Shown here: piece by piece, positions 1-6,990 of the stretch
Layout of the letters: each line of letters begins with the position of its first letter
Numbering within the stretch: position 1 is the first letter of the stretch
DNA from: Actinomycetota bacterium
Lineage (GTDB): Bacteria > Actinomycetota > Actinomycetes > Streptosporangiales > Streptosporangiaceae
Assembly (NCBI GenBank): GCA_003140115.1
Contig: PLIQ01000343.1
Coordinates: 2,843-11,497 of the forward strand
Length of the DNA stretch: 8,655 nucleotides
Direction: 5' to 3'
Notes under the pieces: generated by a model
Told to the model about the DNA's origin: nothing
The model's input: the letters and a program-made list of their open reading frames with translations, nothing else
Database searches by the model: none
Program-made: the position numbers and the translations under genes

Positions 1-761
1 ACCACCGCCGCGCCGCCGTCGACCGGGATGTTCGCGCCGCTCACGTGGGACGACTCGTCCGAGGCCAGGAACAAGATCGCGTTCGCCACGTCCTGCGGCT
101 GTCCCCAGCGGCCCAGCGGCACGCGGGCGGCGATGCTCGCGGCCGGCCCGTCGGGATCGGCCAGCATCGGGGCGGTGTGCGGAGTCTCGGTCATCGCCGG
201 GCTGACCGCGTTGACCCGGATACCGTGCGGGCCGCCCTCTACGACCAGCTGGTAGGTCAGCGCCAGCACGCCGCCCTTGGCCGCGCCGTGCGCGTTCTGC
301 GGCATGAAGAACGCGCCGCGCGAGGCCGTGATCGAGGCGACGTTGACGATAGATCCGCCGCCGCCCGCCACCAGGTGCGGCCACGCGGCGCGGGTGACGA
401 GGAAGACGATGTCCAGCTCGTGCCGGATCGTGAACGACCAGTCGGCGAAGGAGAGCGCGTCGATGGGGCCGAACCGGATCGCCGACGCGTTGTTGACCAG
501 GATGTCGATCCCGCCCGTCAGGGCCACGGCCTCCTGCACCCAGCGCCGAGCCCCCTCCTCGGTGGCCAGGTCGACGGGCGCGATGGCGTCCATCCGCCCG
601 CCCTCGGCCCGGGCCAGCTCGACGGTCTCGGCGGAGGTCTCCGGGTTCAGGTCACACCCCACCACGTGGGCCCCCTCCCGCGCGCATAGCAGCGCGGCCG
701 CCCGCCCGATCCCGCCGCCGGTACCCGAGACGAGCGCCCGCTTGCCGTCCAGCCGACCCAT
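1..761 (-). CDS. SDR-family oxidoreductase with atypical active site (3' end outside window)
   Basis: A classical-length short-chain dehydrogenase/reductase with a Rossmann fold, expected to be a cytoplasmic NAD(P)-linked oxidoreductase. 253 residues are visible and the sequence runs off the window at the usual C-terminal VDGG motif, so only a few residues are missing. Seen: a glycine-rich nucleotide loop SGTGGGIG (12-19); Asp37 at the end of strand 2, which in this family usually favours NAD(H); VDL at 63-65; NNAS at 90-93; NVAS with the presumed catalytic Ser143; Lys162; and the PxxxxT-type segment after SPAM. Odd: the YxxxK tyrosine position is His158 (NAHGAAK), and the Asn of the catalytic tetrad (usually N-x-x-G-V-F) is Glu115 (ELDIVF). 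It may therefore be a distinct subfamily with altered chemistry. The ATG at 761-759 follows AAGGAG (773-768) by 6 nt, which fixes the start. It is divergent from the flavoprotein gene. Family certain, substrate unknown. Confidence 0.93.
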   Translation of the reverse strand, partial: MGRLDGKRALVSGTGGGIGRAAALLCAREGAHVVGCDLNPETSAETVELARAEGGRMDAIAPVDLATEEGARRWVQEAVALTGGIDILVNNASAIRFGPIDALSFADWSFTIRHELDIVFLVTRAAWPHLVAGGGGSIVNVASITASRGAFFMPQNAHGAAKGGVLALTYQLVVEGGPHGIRVNAVSPAMTETPHTAPMLADPDGPAASIAARVPLGRWGQPQDVANAILFLASDESSHVSGANIPVDGGAAV

Positions 762-782
762 GCCCGGCTCCTTCAATCCCGG

Positions 783-800
783 TAGAGTATCTTCACTCTA
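783..800. promoter_or_regulatory. Inverted repeat, candidate operator 1
   Basis: A perfect 6-bp inverted repeat, TAGAGT-N6-ACTCTA, lying 21 bp upstream of the minus-strand SDR start codon and 59 bp upstream of the plus-strand flavoprotein start. The size and symmetry suit a dimeric helix-turn-helix repressor such as a TetR-family protein. No regulator gene is present in the window, so the binding protein is unknown. Confidence 0.5.
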
Positions 801-811
801 TGGAAGTTACT

Positions 812-826
812 CTCTCACAGTGAGAG
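812..826. promoter_or_regulatory. Inverted repeat, candidate operator 2
   Basis: A perfect 15-bp palindrome with one central base: CTCTCAC-A-GTGAGAG. It starts 11 bp after the first inverted repeat and lies 33 bp upstream of the flavoprotein start codon. It is too short and lacks a U-run, so it is not a convincing terminator, and both neighbouring genes read away from it. A regulator-binding site for the divergent gene pair is the simplest reading. Confidence 0.55.
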
Positions 827-849
827 GATGGTCCACAAGCCGCCCGATC

Positions 850-855
850 AGGAGG
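850..855 (+). promoter_or_regulatory. Ribosome-binding site of the flavoprotein gene
   Basis: AGGAGG, a full-strength Shine-Dalgarno match, is followed by 4 nt and the ATG at 860. This selects the start MSTTDTG over the in-frame ATG nine codons downstream. Confidence 0.85.
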
Positions 856-859
856 ACAG

Positions 860-1795
860 ATGTCGACCACGGACACCGGCCGCCGGATGCTCGGACTGGG
901 CTGCGGTCAGCCGCACGGCAGCGCAGAGATCCTGCTTAAGGCGGCGCTGCGGGCGGCGCAGGACCAAGGCGCCGAGGTCGAACTGGTCCGGCTCAACGAA
1001 GTCCGCCTGCCCAGCGGGACCGCGGAAGCCGCCGAGCCGGACAACGCGTGGTGGCTGTGGGAGCGGATGATCGAGTGTGACGGGCTGATCGTCAGCACCC
1101 CGATCATCAGCCGGACGGTGGCGGCCCGGCTCAAGCTGTTCATCGACCGGGCGCTCGGACCGAACGCCGACGCCGCCATCATCGACGCCATGCTGGCGCT
1201 GCGCCGGGAGGGACGCGATCCGGCCGTCCCGTTCCGCGTCGACGAGCGGGTGCTCAAGCCCCGGGTGGCCGGCTTCCTCGCAGTGGGTGGCTCGCTGACC
1301 TCGCAGTGGAAGACGCTGGCCCTGCCGATCATGCACACCACCACGTTCTCGATGCATATCGCCGTCGTCGACCAGGTGCAGTTCGAGGGCGCCGGCACGC
1401 CGCGCTCGGTGGTCCTGGACCCGGCCGCCCTCGACCGGGCTGCCCTGCTCGGCCGCAACGTCGCGGGCCAGCTCGGCGTGCCCTTTGACCAGGCGCGTTA
1501 CCTGGGGCCGCCCGGGCTGTGCCCGATGTGCCACCTCGACGTGATCGTGCTGCGCGGTGCGGACGTCGAGTGCGCCACCTGCGGCGCGCGCGGTCGGCTG
1601 GCGCCGGACCTCCAGGTGACCTGGACCGACCTGGCCAGCTCGGTCATCTCCATGGACGAGAAGCGGGCCCACGCCGCCGAGATCCAGGAAACGGCCGCCC
1701 GCCACCAAGCGCTGCGCGAGCAGATCGACGAGCGCGCCCGGGCGTTCGAGGCGTACGACCCGACCGTGCGTCCGGCGGGCGCCGTCAGCCGCTAG
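860..1795 (+). CDS. NAD(P)H-dependent FMN reductase-like flavoprotein with C-terminal zinc ribbon
   Basis: A 311-residue soluble protein of the flavodoxin-like NADPH-dependent FMN reductase group. The phosphate-binding loop region is GCGQPHGSAE (14-23), followed by the usual helix and the strand EVELVRLNEV. The family motif around STPIISRTVAARLKLFIDRAL (79-99) matches the (S/T)P-x(n)-LK-x-FIDR signature, with Ile where many members have Tyr. AVGGS (141-145) and the following His-rich stretch fit the second flavin-contacting loop. Beyond the flavodoxin fold, Cys221-x2-Cys224 and Cys238-x2-Cys241 form a zinc-ribbon or rubredoxin-like knuckle, followed by a charged helical tail (265-298). This length exceeds the roughly 180-200 residues of simple members. 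It is expected to bind FMN and pass electrons from NAD(P)H to a flavin, quinone or partner enzyme; the acceptor is unknown. It is divergent from the atypical SDR and overlaps the rhamnosidase stop by 11 bp tail-to-tail. Confidence 0.87.
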   Translation: MSTTDTGRRMLGLGCGQPHGSAEILLKAALRAAQDQGAEVELVRLNEVRLPSGTAEAAEPDNAWWLWERMIECDGLIVSTPIISRTVAARLKLFIDRALGPNADAAIIDAMLALRREGRDPAVPFRVDERVLKPRVAGFLAVGGSLTSQWKTLALPIMHTTTFSMHIAVVDQVQFEGAGTPRSVVLDPAALDRAALLGRNVAGQLGVPFDQARYLGPPGLCPMCHLDVIVLRGADVECATCGARGRLAPDLQVTWTDLASSVISMDEKRAHAAEIQETAARHQALREQIDERARAFEAYDPTVRPAGAVSR

Positions 1796-4267
1796 GCGCG
1801 GCCCCGGTCCAGTGGTGCCGCCCCGGCCCGACCTCCTGCGGCTCCCCGCCGGGCATGACCACGGTCGCGGTGGACCCGCCGGGCACAACCACGTCCAGCT
1901 CCATCGCTCCGTCGCCAACATGCCAGGCAAGATCGATGGGACCGAACGGGCCGTGGTAGCGAGCGGAAGCCCACGTGATTCCGCCGCCCGGCCGCGGGCG
2001 CACCTCGAACTGGCGGTGGCCGGGAGACGCCGGCCGCAGCCCCGCGACGTAGCGGTGCAGGAACGTGGCCACCGCGCCCTTGCTGTAGTGGTTCAGCGAC
2101 CCGTGCGGGACGCCCCGGGCGTCCACGCCGTCCCAGTGCTCCCACAAAGTGGTCGCCCCCCGGTCCACCATCGTCAGCCAGGAGGGTGTGGTGTCCTGTC
2201 GCAGCAGATCGTAGGCCAGGCCCAGGTGCCCGCTGTCGGCCAGCACCGGCAGCAGGTAGCCAGTCGACAAGAAGCCGGTCGCGAGGTGACCTCCGGCCAG
2301 GCCGACCAGCCTGGCCAGACGCCCGGCCACCGCCGGCCGGAGGTCCTCGGGCACCAGCCCGAAGGCCAGCGCCCGCACGTGGCAGGCCTGCGTCGCCGCC
2401 GCGAGCGTCCCGTCGTCCCGGACGAACTCCCGCCGCCACGCGTCCAGCGCCCCCTCGGCGATGGCCTGGTAGGGGCGCCACTGGTCCTCCCGCAGCCCGA
2501 GCACCCGGGCGACCCGGACCACGGTCGCCGCCGACCGGTACAGGTAGGCCGTGGCCACCTCGGACTTGTCCGCCCGGGCGAACGCCGGGAAGTCGGTGAC
2601 CGTCACCCCCGGCTCCATCCATTCGCCCCAGTGGAAGCCGCTGTCCCACAGGTACCGCTCGTGCGCGGCGGGTTCGGGCCGGGCCGCGGCCCGGTCGGGA
2701 TGCCGGCTGCCCGCGGCCGCGCCGGCGGCGAACCGGACCCAGGCTGTCATCGCACGCCACATCTCGGCTAGCAGCGACGTGTCGCCGTACGCCTGGTACA
2801 GGTCCCAGGGCACGGACACCACCGCGTCGCCCCAGCCCGCGGAGCCGTGCAGCCCGCCAAGCGGTCCGTCGAAGCCCTCGGACGGCGGGCAGGGCGACAT
2901 GTTCGCGACGCACCCGTCGGCCCGCTGATCAAGCATCACGTCACCCAGCCACTTGCGGGTGAAAGCCAGCACGTCGTACAGGTAGGCGGCCGTCGGCGCG
3001 AAGACCTGCCAGTCTCCCGTCCAGCCCGCGCGCTCGCGCTGCGGGCAGTCGGTCGGGATGTCGCAGATGTTCGACCGCAGCGACCACACCACCGCCTCGT
3101 GCAGCCGGTTGACCCGGTCGTCGCTGCAGCTGAACCAGCCGGTCCGGCGCAGGTCGCAGTGCACGACGACGCCGGTGACGTCGTCGGGGCCCAGCGTCCC
3201 CGGATGACCCTCGATCCGCACGTACCGCATGCCGTGCGTGGTGAACCGCGGCTCGAACGTCTCCCCGCCAGGGCCGGGCACCACCTCGTCGACCTGCCCC
3301 AGCGGCAACGGCTCCGGGACGGCCGGATCTCCTCGATCGACCGGACCGGCGGTGCGACCGACCGAACGATGGCCACGTCGACGTCACGCGCCACGGCGCC
3401 GGCCCACGACCGGTCGTCGAACGACACAGCGTGCACCGCCGGCCGCGGCCCGCGGTGGTCCTCTCGCTGGCCGCCGATGAGGTCCGCCGCAATGATGTGC
3501 GACGACGCCACCCGCCAGCCCGGCCCGCTACCCGCCACCACCTGCCAGCCGGGCCCGCTATCCGCCGCGGCCCGCCCGCCCGCGTCGGTTCGCACCTCGA
3601 GCTGCGCGCGCAGCGCGAGGTCCCGGCCGTACTGGTCGGCGGCTCGCGGCAGCCCGACCTGGCCGCGGTACCAGCCGTCGGCCAGTAGGACCGCGAGGAC
3701 ATGCCGCCCCGGCGGCACCAGTGCAGTGACGTCGTACGCCTGGTACTGGACCCGTGCGCGGTACTGGGTGTAGCCAGGGGCGAGTTCCACGTCGCCGACG
3801 CGTCGTCCGTCCAGGAACGCCTCGTACAGGCCGAGGGCCGTGATGTACAGCCGGGCCGCGGTGAGCGGGGGAACGTCAAAGGTCGTCCTGAGCCAGTACG
3901 CGGGCCGCGACCCTGCCGCCGGCCGCGGGTCTTCCGGCACGCCGATCCACCGCGCCGACCAGTCCGCCTCCTTCAGTAGGCCGGCCTCGACCCTGACCGG
4001 CTCGCTCCACTCGCTCTCGCCCAGGTCGGTCCACACCTTGACCTGCGCCTCGGCGCAGCGCCGGGACCGGTCGAAGACCGGCAGCCGGACGAACGACTGG
4101 GCCCGGCCGTCTACCCGGCCGGTATCAAAGCCGTCATCGGTGCGCAGCCGGTAGGCGTGCTGGACCGACGCGCCGTCCGGCAGCCACCAGCACAGGGCCG
4201 GCTCCTGCCCGCGGCCCAGGGCGTCGCCCCCGACGATCTCCGCCCACACCATGGGCACCATGAGCAT
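1785..4267 (-). pseudogene. GH78 alpha-L-rhamnosidase, frame-broken with internal segment missing
   Basis: Two reading frames on the minus strand together make one GH78 alpha-L-rhamnosidase, which hydrolyses terminal alpha-L-rhamnose from glycosides. The first frame starts at the ATG 4267-4265 (AAGGGA just upstream) and encodes the N-terminal beta-sandwich domains: ARWIG, the jelly-roll WLRTTF, GLYEAFLDGRRVGD and PGYTQYRARVQYQAYDVT, down to SIEEIRP at about residue 316. Homology then continues in another frame from about 3310 to the stop at 1787-1785. That part carries GETFEPRFTTHGMRYV, DCPQRERAGWTGD with the catalytic-acid Glu/Asp region, and TTLWEHWDG with the general-base Glu. The roughly 60-residue DLGQN...G segment normally found between these parts is absent. 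The joined length is about 827 residues against roughly 880-900 expected. No signal peptide is seen, so the product would be cytoplasmic. As written, translation stops before the catalytic (alpha/alpha)6 barrel. An assembly error is the main alternative. Confidence 0.85.
3511..3570 (-). repeat. 30-bp in-frame tandem duplication within the rhamnosidase gene
   Basis: Two adjacent 30-bp units (3511-3540 and 3541-3570) match at 24 of 30 positions, with the mismatches concentrated at the outer end. They encode consecutive 10-residue units SGPGWQVVAG and SGPGWRVASS in the N-terminal beta-sandwich region. The period is a multiple of three, so the duplication keeps frame and is not the cause of the gene's frame break. 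Confidence 0.75.
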
Positions 4268-4296
4268 CGTTCCCTTGACGTAGTAGCGTTCCGGGC
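4268..4296. promoter_or_regulatory. 29-bp gap between divergent rhamnosidase and SDR genes
   Basis: The two start codons (4267 minus and 4297 plus) are separated by only 29 bp. This is too short for two ordinary promoters with leaders, so transcripts would be leaderless or promoters would lie inside the opposing genes. The minus side has AAGGGA before its ATG; no Shine-Dalgarno is visible before the plus-strand ATG. A TTGACG at 4275-4280 has no -10 partner before the plus start. Confidence 0.4.
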
Positions 4297-4888
4297 ATGA
4301 CGCGCGTGGCAGCGGTCACCGGGGGAGCCGGTGCCATCGGCGGCGCGATCGCCGCGGGCCTGCGCGCGGCCGGGCACGAGGTCGTGGTCCTCGACCGGGA
4401 CGGCGACCCGCTCGAGGACCTCGCCGAGCGAGCCGAGGTCCGGGCCGCAGACTTGGCACCGGGTCCAGGCCGTCAACGTTGAGTCGGCCCTGTGGCTGGC
4501 CCAGGCCGTGGCCCCCGGCATGGCCGAGCGCGGCTTCGGGCGGATCGTGTTCGTCGTCTCGGACACCGTCTGGGAGCCGCCCGCCGGCGACCTGCTCGCG
4601 TACGTGGCCAGCAAGGCGGCCCTGATCGGCATCGCCCGCACGCTGGCCCGCTCGCTCGGACGCGACGGGATCACGGTCAACTGCGTCGCGCCCGGGCTCA
4701 CCCCGACCCCGGCCGCGGTAGCCGACACGCCGCCTGAGGCGTTCGCCGCGGTCCGGGCACGCCAGGCCATCGGCCGGGACTTGGAGCCCGGCGACGTCGC
4801 CGCGGCAGTCAGTTTCCTCGTCTCCGACGCGGCCGGGGCGATCACGGGCCAGACGCTGTGCGCGGACGGCGGTCTGATTCTGCGCTGA
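4297..4888 (+). pseudogene. Second SDR-family oxidoreductase, frame-broken with internal segment missing
   Basis: The 5' frame from the ATG at 4297 gives MTRVAAVTGGAGAIGG, strand-2 VVVLDRD and the strand-3 ADL, then runs into a stop at 4480-4482. From about 4455 the +1 frame carries the rest of an SDR: TWHRVQAVNVE, the Ser region IVFVVSDT, the catalytic YVASK, NCVAPG and the C-terminal CADGG, ending in TGA at 4886-4888. The joined protein would be about 197 residues against roughly 245 for the family. The missing 45-48 residues include the NNAG strand-4 motif and the helix before it. Because residues are missing as well as the frame changing, a simple one-base error or programmed frameshift does not explain it. 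The original product would have been a typical FabG-like NAD(P)-dependent oxidoreductase. The 3' end overlaps the permease gene by 47 bp tail-to-tail. Confidence 0.83.
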
Positions 4889-6953
4889 GCTCGTCCCCTT
4901 CGGCCCCCGGCCCCGGGCTCCGTACCAGGGCGTCGGCCCCGGGCGCCGGGCTCTGCACCCGGCCCGCGAGCCGCCGCTTGGCGTACTCCCCGGTCAGGCG
5001 GTCCTGGAGCTTGGCCAGCGCCACCGCCGGGCCCTTGCCGGTCGCGGTGCCCGTGATGCCGTCCGGGTTCTGGACCGCGGTCAGTACCAGCGCCACGCCG
5101 GCCACGATGGCCTGGTACTTGCCCACGTTCAGGTGCAGGTTCAGGAACGTCACGAACAGGCCCGCGGCGGAGAACATGATGCCGGCCACGACCGCCCCGG
5201 CGATGCGCCCGACCCCGGCCACGAACACGATCGCCAGCAGGCCGATCGAGGTGAACGCGGCGAAGCTGTCGGCGGTGAGCTCGCCCTGCATGTAACCGGT
5301 CAGCGCGCCACCGATGCCGGCGATGAACGCGGCCAGCCCGAACGCCATCAGCTTGGCCTGGGCGACGTTGATCCCGACCGACCCGGCCGCGCGCTCGTTG
5401 GAGCGGATGGCCAGCAGCATGCGCCCGGCCGGGCCGCGCCGCAGCCGGGCCACGAGCAGCCCGAGCAGGATCACCACCAGCAGCACGAGCACGCCGAAGA
5501 TCAGCGTGGGATACGCCTTGCCCTGGGTGATCCCCAGGTTCAGGCCGGGCAGGCGCGGCGCCGGGATGGGCAGGCCGGCCGTACTGCCGGTGAAGGACAA
5601 GTTGGTGAACAGGACGGCGTCCATCGCCGCGGCGAACCCGAGCGTCACCACGGCCAGGTTGACCCCGCGCAGCCGCAGCGCCGGCAGGCCGATGACCAGC
5701 CCGATCGGTACGGCGAACAGGCCGGCCAGGATCAGCGACCACGGGAACCCGATGTGCCAGTCGGTGGAGATGTGCCCGAGCATGAAGCCGCCGATTCCGG
5801 CCAGGGACATCTGGGCCAGCGACACCTGCCCGACGTAGCCGGTCAGCACGACCACCGACAGCGCGATGCACGTGACGGTCAGCGACGATATGAAGGCGAA
5901 CCGCAGGACGCTGCTGAGCACCAGCAGCAGCAGCACCCCGAGAACGAAGCAGATCGCCGCGGTGCGCAGCGGCGTGTGCGGGCGGCCGATCGACGGGTTG
6001 CGCTCGGCCACGTCCCCGCCGCGGGCGAGCACGGTGCGCGAGCGCAGCGCCATGACCACGATGATGACGGCGAACGGGAGAGCGTCCGACAGCCCCTGCT
6101 GGGGCAACCAGCTCCAGACGGTGATGAGCTTGTCGATCTCGGACTGCGCGCAGCCCAGCAGCAGGCCGGCTAGCGCGGTGATCCAGAACGACTGGAACCG
6201 GCCGATCAGCGCGGCGGCCAGGGCCGGCACCACGAACAGGGTGTAGGAGGTCGGGTCGAGGCTGGCCACCGGTGCGATCAAGATGCCGGCCGCGCCGGCC
6301 AGGACCGTGGCGATGACCCAGTTCTGGCCCGCGATGACGTTGGCGGAGATGCCGGTCAGCGCGGCCCCCCGGTCGTTCTCGGCCCCGGCCCGGGTGGCCA
6401 GGCCGAACCGGGAGAAGCGGTAGACGATCGCCAGCGCCACCGAGATGAGGATGACCACGCCGGTGAAGAACAGCCGGTCCTCTGGGAACGTGATCTTGGC
6501 GATCGACAGCGGGGAACTCGGGAAGATCGGATTCGTCGCCACCGGCTCGGTGCTGTAGTTGAGCACCGCGATGGCCTGCAGGGCGAGCATGACCCCGACC
6601 GACGCGCACACCCGGGTGAGCGGCGAGGCGCCCCGCAGCGGCCGGTAGATGATGACGTACAGCACCAGGCCGAAGATCGCCGCGTACACCAGCGAGATCA
6701 CGATGGCGAGCCCGGTGTTGAGCCCGGCGCCCCCGTTCAGCGAGATCTGGTGCGGGATCAGAATCACCGGCAGCTCGAGCTCGCCGAAGCTGCGCAGGTT
6801 GACGAAGACGTAGGCGATGAACATGGCCACGGCGCCGTGCGCGAAGTCGACCACGCCCGCGCTGCGGTACTTCAGGACGAGCCCCTGGCCGAGGATGGCA
6901 TAGGTGGCGCCCGCGCCCAGGCCGAGGATCAGGAACAGGATGTAGCTAGACAT
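4842..6953 (-). CDS. livHM: Fused LivH-LivM ABC transporter permease (HAAT / branched-chain amino acid type)
   Basis: A 703-residue polytopic inner-membrane protein that combines both permease subunits of a LivFGHMJ-type importer. Residues 1-305 are LivH-like: hydrophobic N terminus, GQGLVLKYRSAGVVDFAHGA, and the cytoplasmic ATPase-contact loop AGAENDRGAALTGI near 189-202. A polar linker (303-330) follows. Residues 331-630 are LivM-like: LTGYVGQVSLAQMSLAGIGG (370-389), GLPALRLRGVNLAVVTLGFA, and the second contact loop IRSNERAAGSVGI (516-528). Fusions of this kind are common in actinobacteria. Residues 640-703 are a Pro/Gly/Ala-rich tail not expected in LivM; its last residues are antisense to the end of the neighbouring SDR gene. 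It lies downstream of the binding-protein gene on the same strand, with 81 bp between them containing a stem-loop. The ATG at 6953-6951 has only a weak purine-rich site. Substrate unknown; members transport amino acids, amides, urea or aromatic and other small acids. Confidence 0.93.
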   Translation of the reverse strand: MSSYILFLILGLGAGATYAILGQGLVLKYRSAGVVDFAHGAVAMFIAYVFVNLRSFGELELPVILIPHQISLNGGAGLNTGLAIVISLVYAAIFGLVLYVIIYRPLRGASPLTRVCASVGVMLALQAIAVLNYSTEPVATNPIFPSSPLSIAKITFPEDRLFFTGVVILISVALAIVYRFSRFGLATRAGAENDRGAALTGISANVIAGQNWVIATVLAGAAGILIAPVASLDPTSYTLFVVPALAAALIGRFQSFWITALAGLLLGCAQSEIDKLITVWSWLPQQGLSDALPFAVIIVVMALRSRTVLARGGDVAERNPSIGRPHTPLRTAAICFVLGVLLLLVLSSVLRFAFISSLTVTCIALSVVVLTGYVGQVSLAQMSLAGIGGFMLGHISTDWHIGFPWSLILAGLFAVPIGLVIGLPALRLRGVNLAVVTLGFAAAMDAVLFTNLSFTGSTAGLPIPAPRLPGLNLGITQGKAYPTLIFGVLVLLVVILLGLLVARLRRGPAGRMLLAIRSNERAAGSVGINVAQAKLMAFGLAAFIAGIGGALTGYMQGELTADSFAAFTSIGLLAIVFVAGVGRIAGAVVAGIMFSAAGLFVTFLNLHLNVGKYQAIVAGVALVLTAVQNPDGITGTATGKGPAVALAKLQDRLTGEYAKRRLAGRVQSPAPGADALVRSPGPGAEGDELSAESDRRPRTASGP

Positions 6954-6990
6954 GGTGTCTCGTTTACGTCTCGTCGATACGCACAGTGCT

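Larger units (their letters stand above)
762..859. promoter_or_regulatory. Divergent intergenic region between SDR and flavoprotein genes
   Basis: The 98-bp gap separates two divergently transcribed genes, so it should contain promoters for both. It is clearly richer in A/T than the flanking coding DNA and carries two inverted repeats (listed separately). The pentamer ACTCT occurs at 795-799 and 809-813 and, inverted as AGAGT, at 784-788. Both arms of the first repeat match the loose actinobacterial -10 pattern TAnnnT, one on each strand, but no convincing -35 partner was found. Ribosome-binding sites lie at both ends: AAGGAG (773-768, minus) and AGGAGG (850-855, plus). Promoter positions are inferred. 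Confidence 0.6.

Noticed and set aside
812..826. Palindrome as a transcription terminator
   Set aside because: It sits between divergent gene starts, has only a 1-base centre and has no U-tract; an operator fits better.
848..1930. Long open frame on the minus strand opposite the flavoprotein gene
   Set aside because: It is Arg/Pro/Gly/His-rich without recognisable domains. The plus-strand gene has clear family motifs and a strong ribosome-binding site; open antisense frames are expected at this G+C.
1812..3773. Several plus-strand open frames antisense to the rhamnosidase
   Set aside because: No family motifs and biased residue content; the minus strand carries unmistakable GH78 motifs.
4275..4280. 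TTGACG as a -35 box for the second SDR gene
   Set aside because: A -10 at the normal spacing would fall inside the coding sequence, and no TAnnnT is found there.
3300..4485. Programmed ribosomal frameshifting as the explanation for the two frame changes
   Set aside because: No slippery heptamer was seen, and in both genes conserved residues are missing at the junction, which frameshifting cannot restore.
5133..6173. 346-codon plus-strand open frame antisense to the permease
   Set aside because: It is Gln/Asp/Arg/His-rich, the typical antisense product of hydrophobic membrane-protein codons; no domain is recognisable.
4111..6609. 832-codon minus-strand open frame overlapping the permease and rhamnosidase starts
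   Set aside because: The composition is Arg/Gly/Ala-rich and it crosses two genes with clear homology in other frames; a high-GC shadow.
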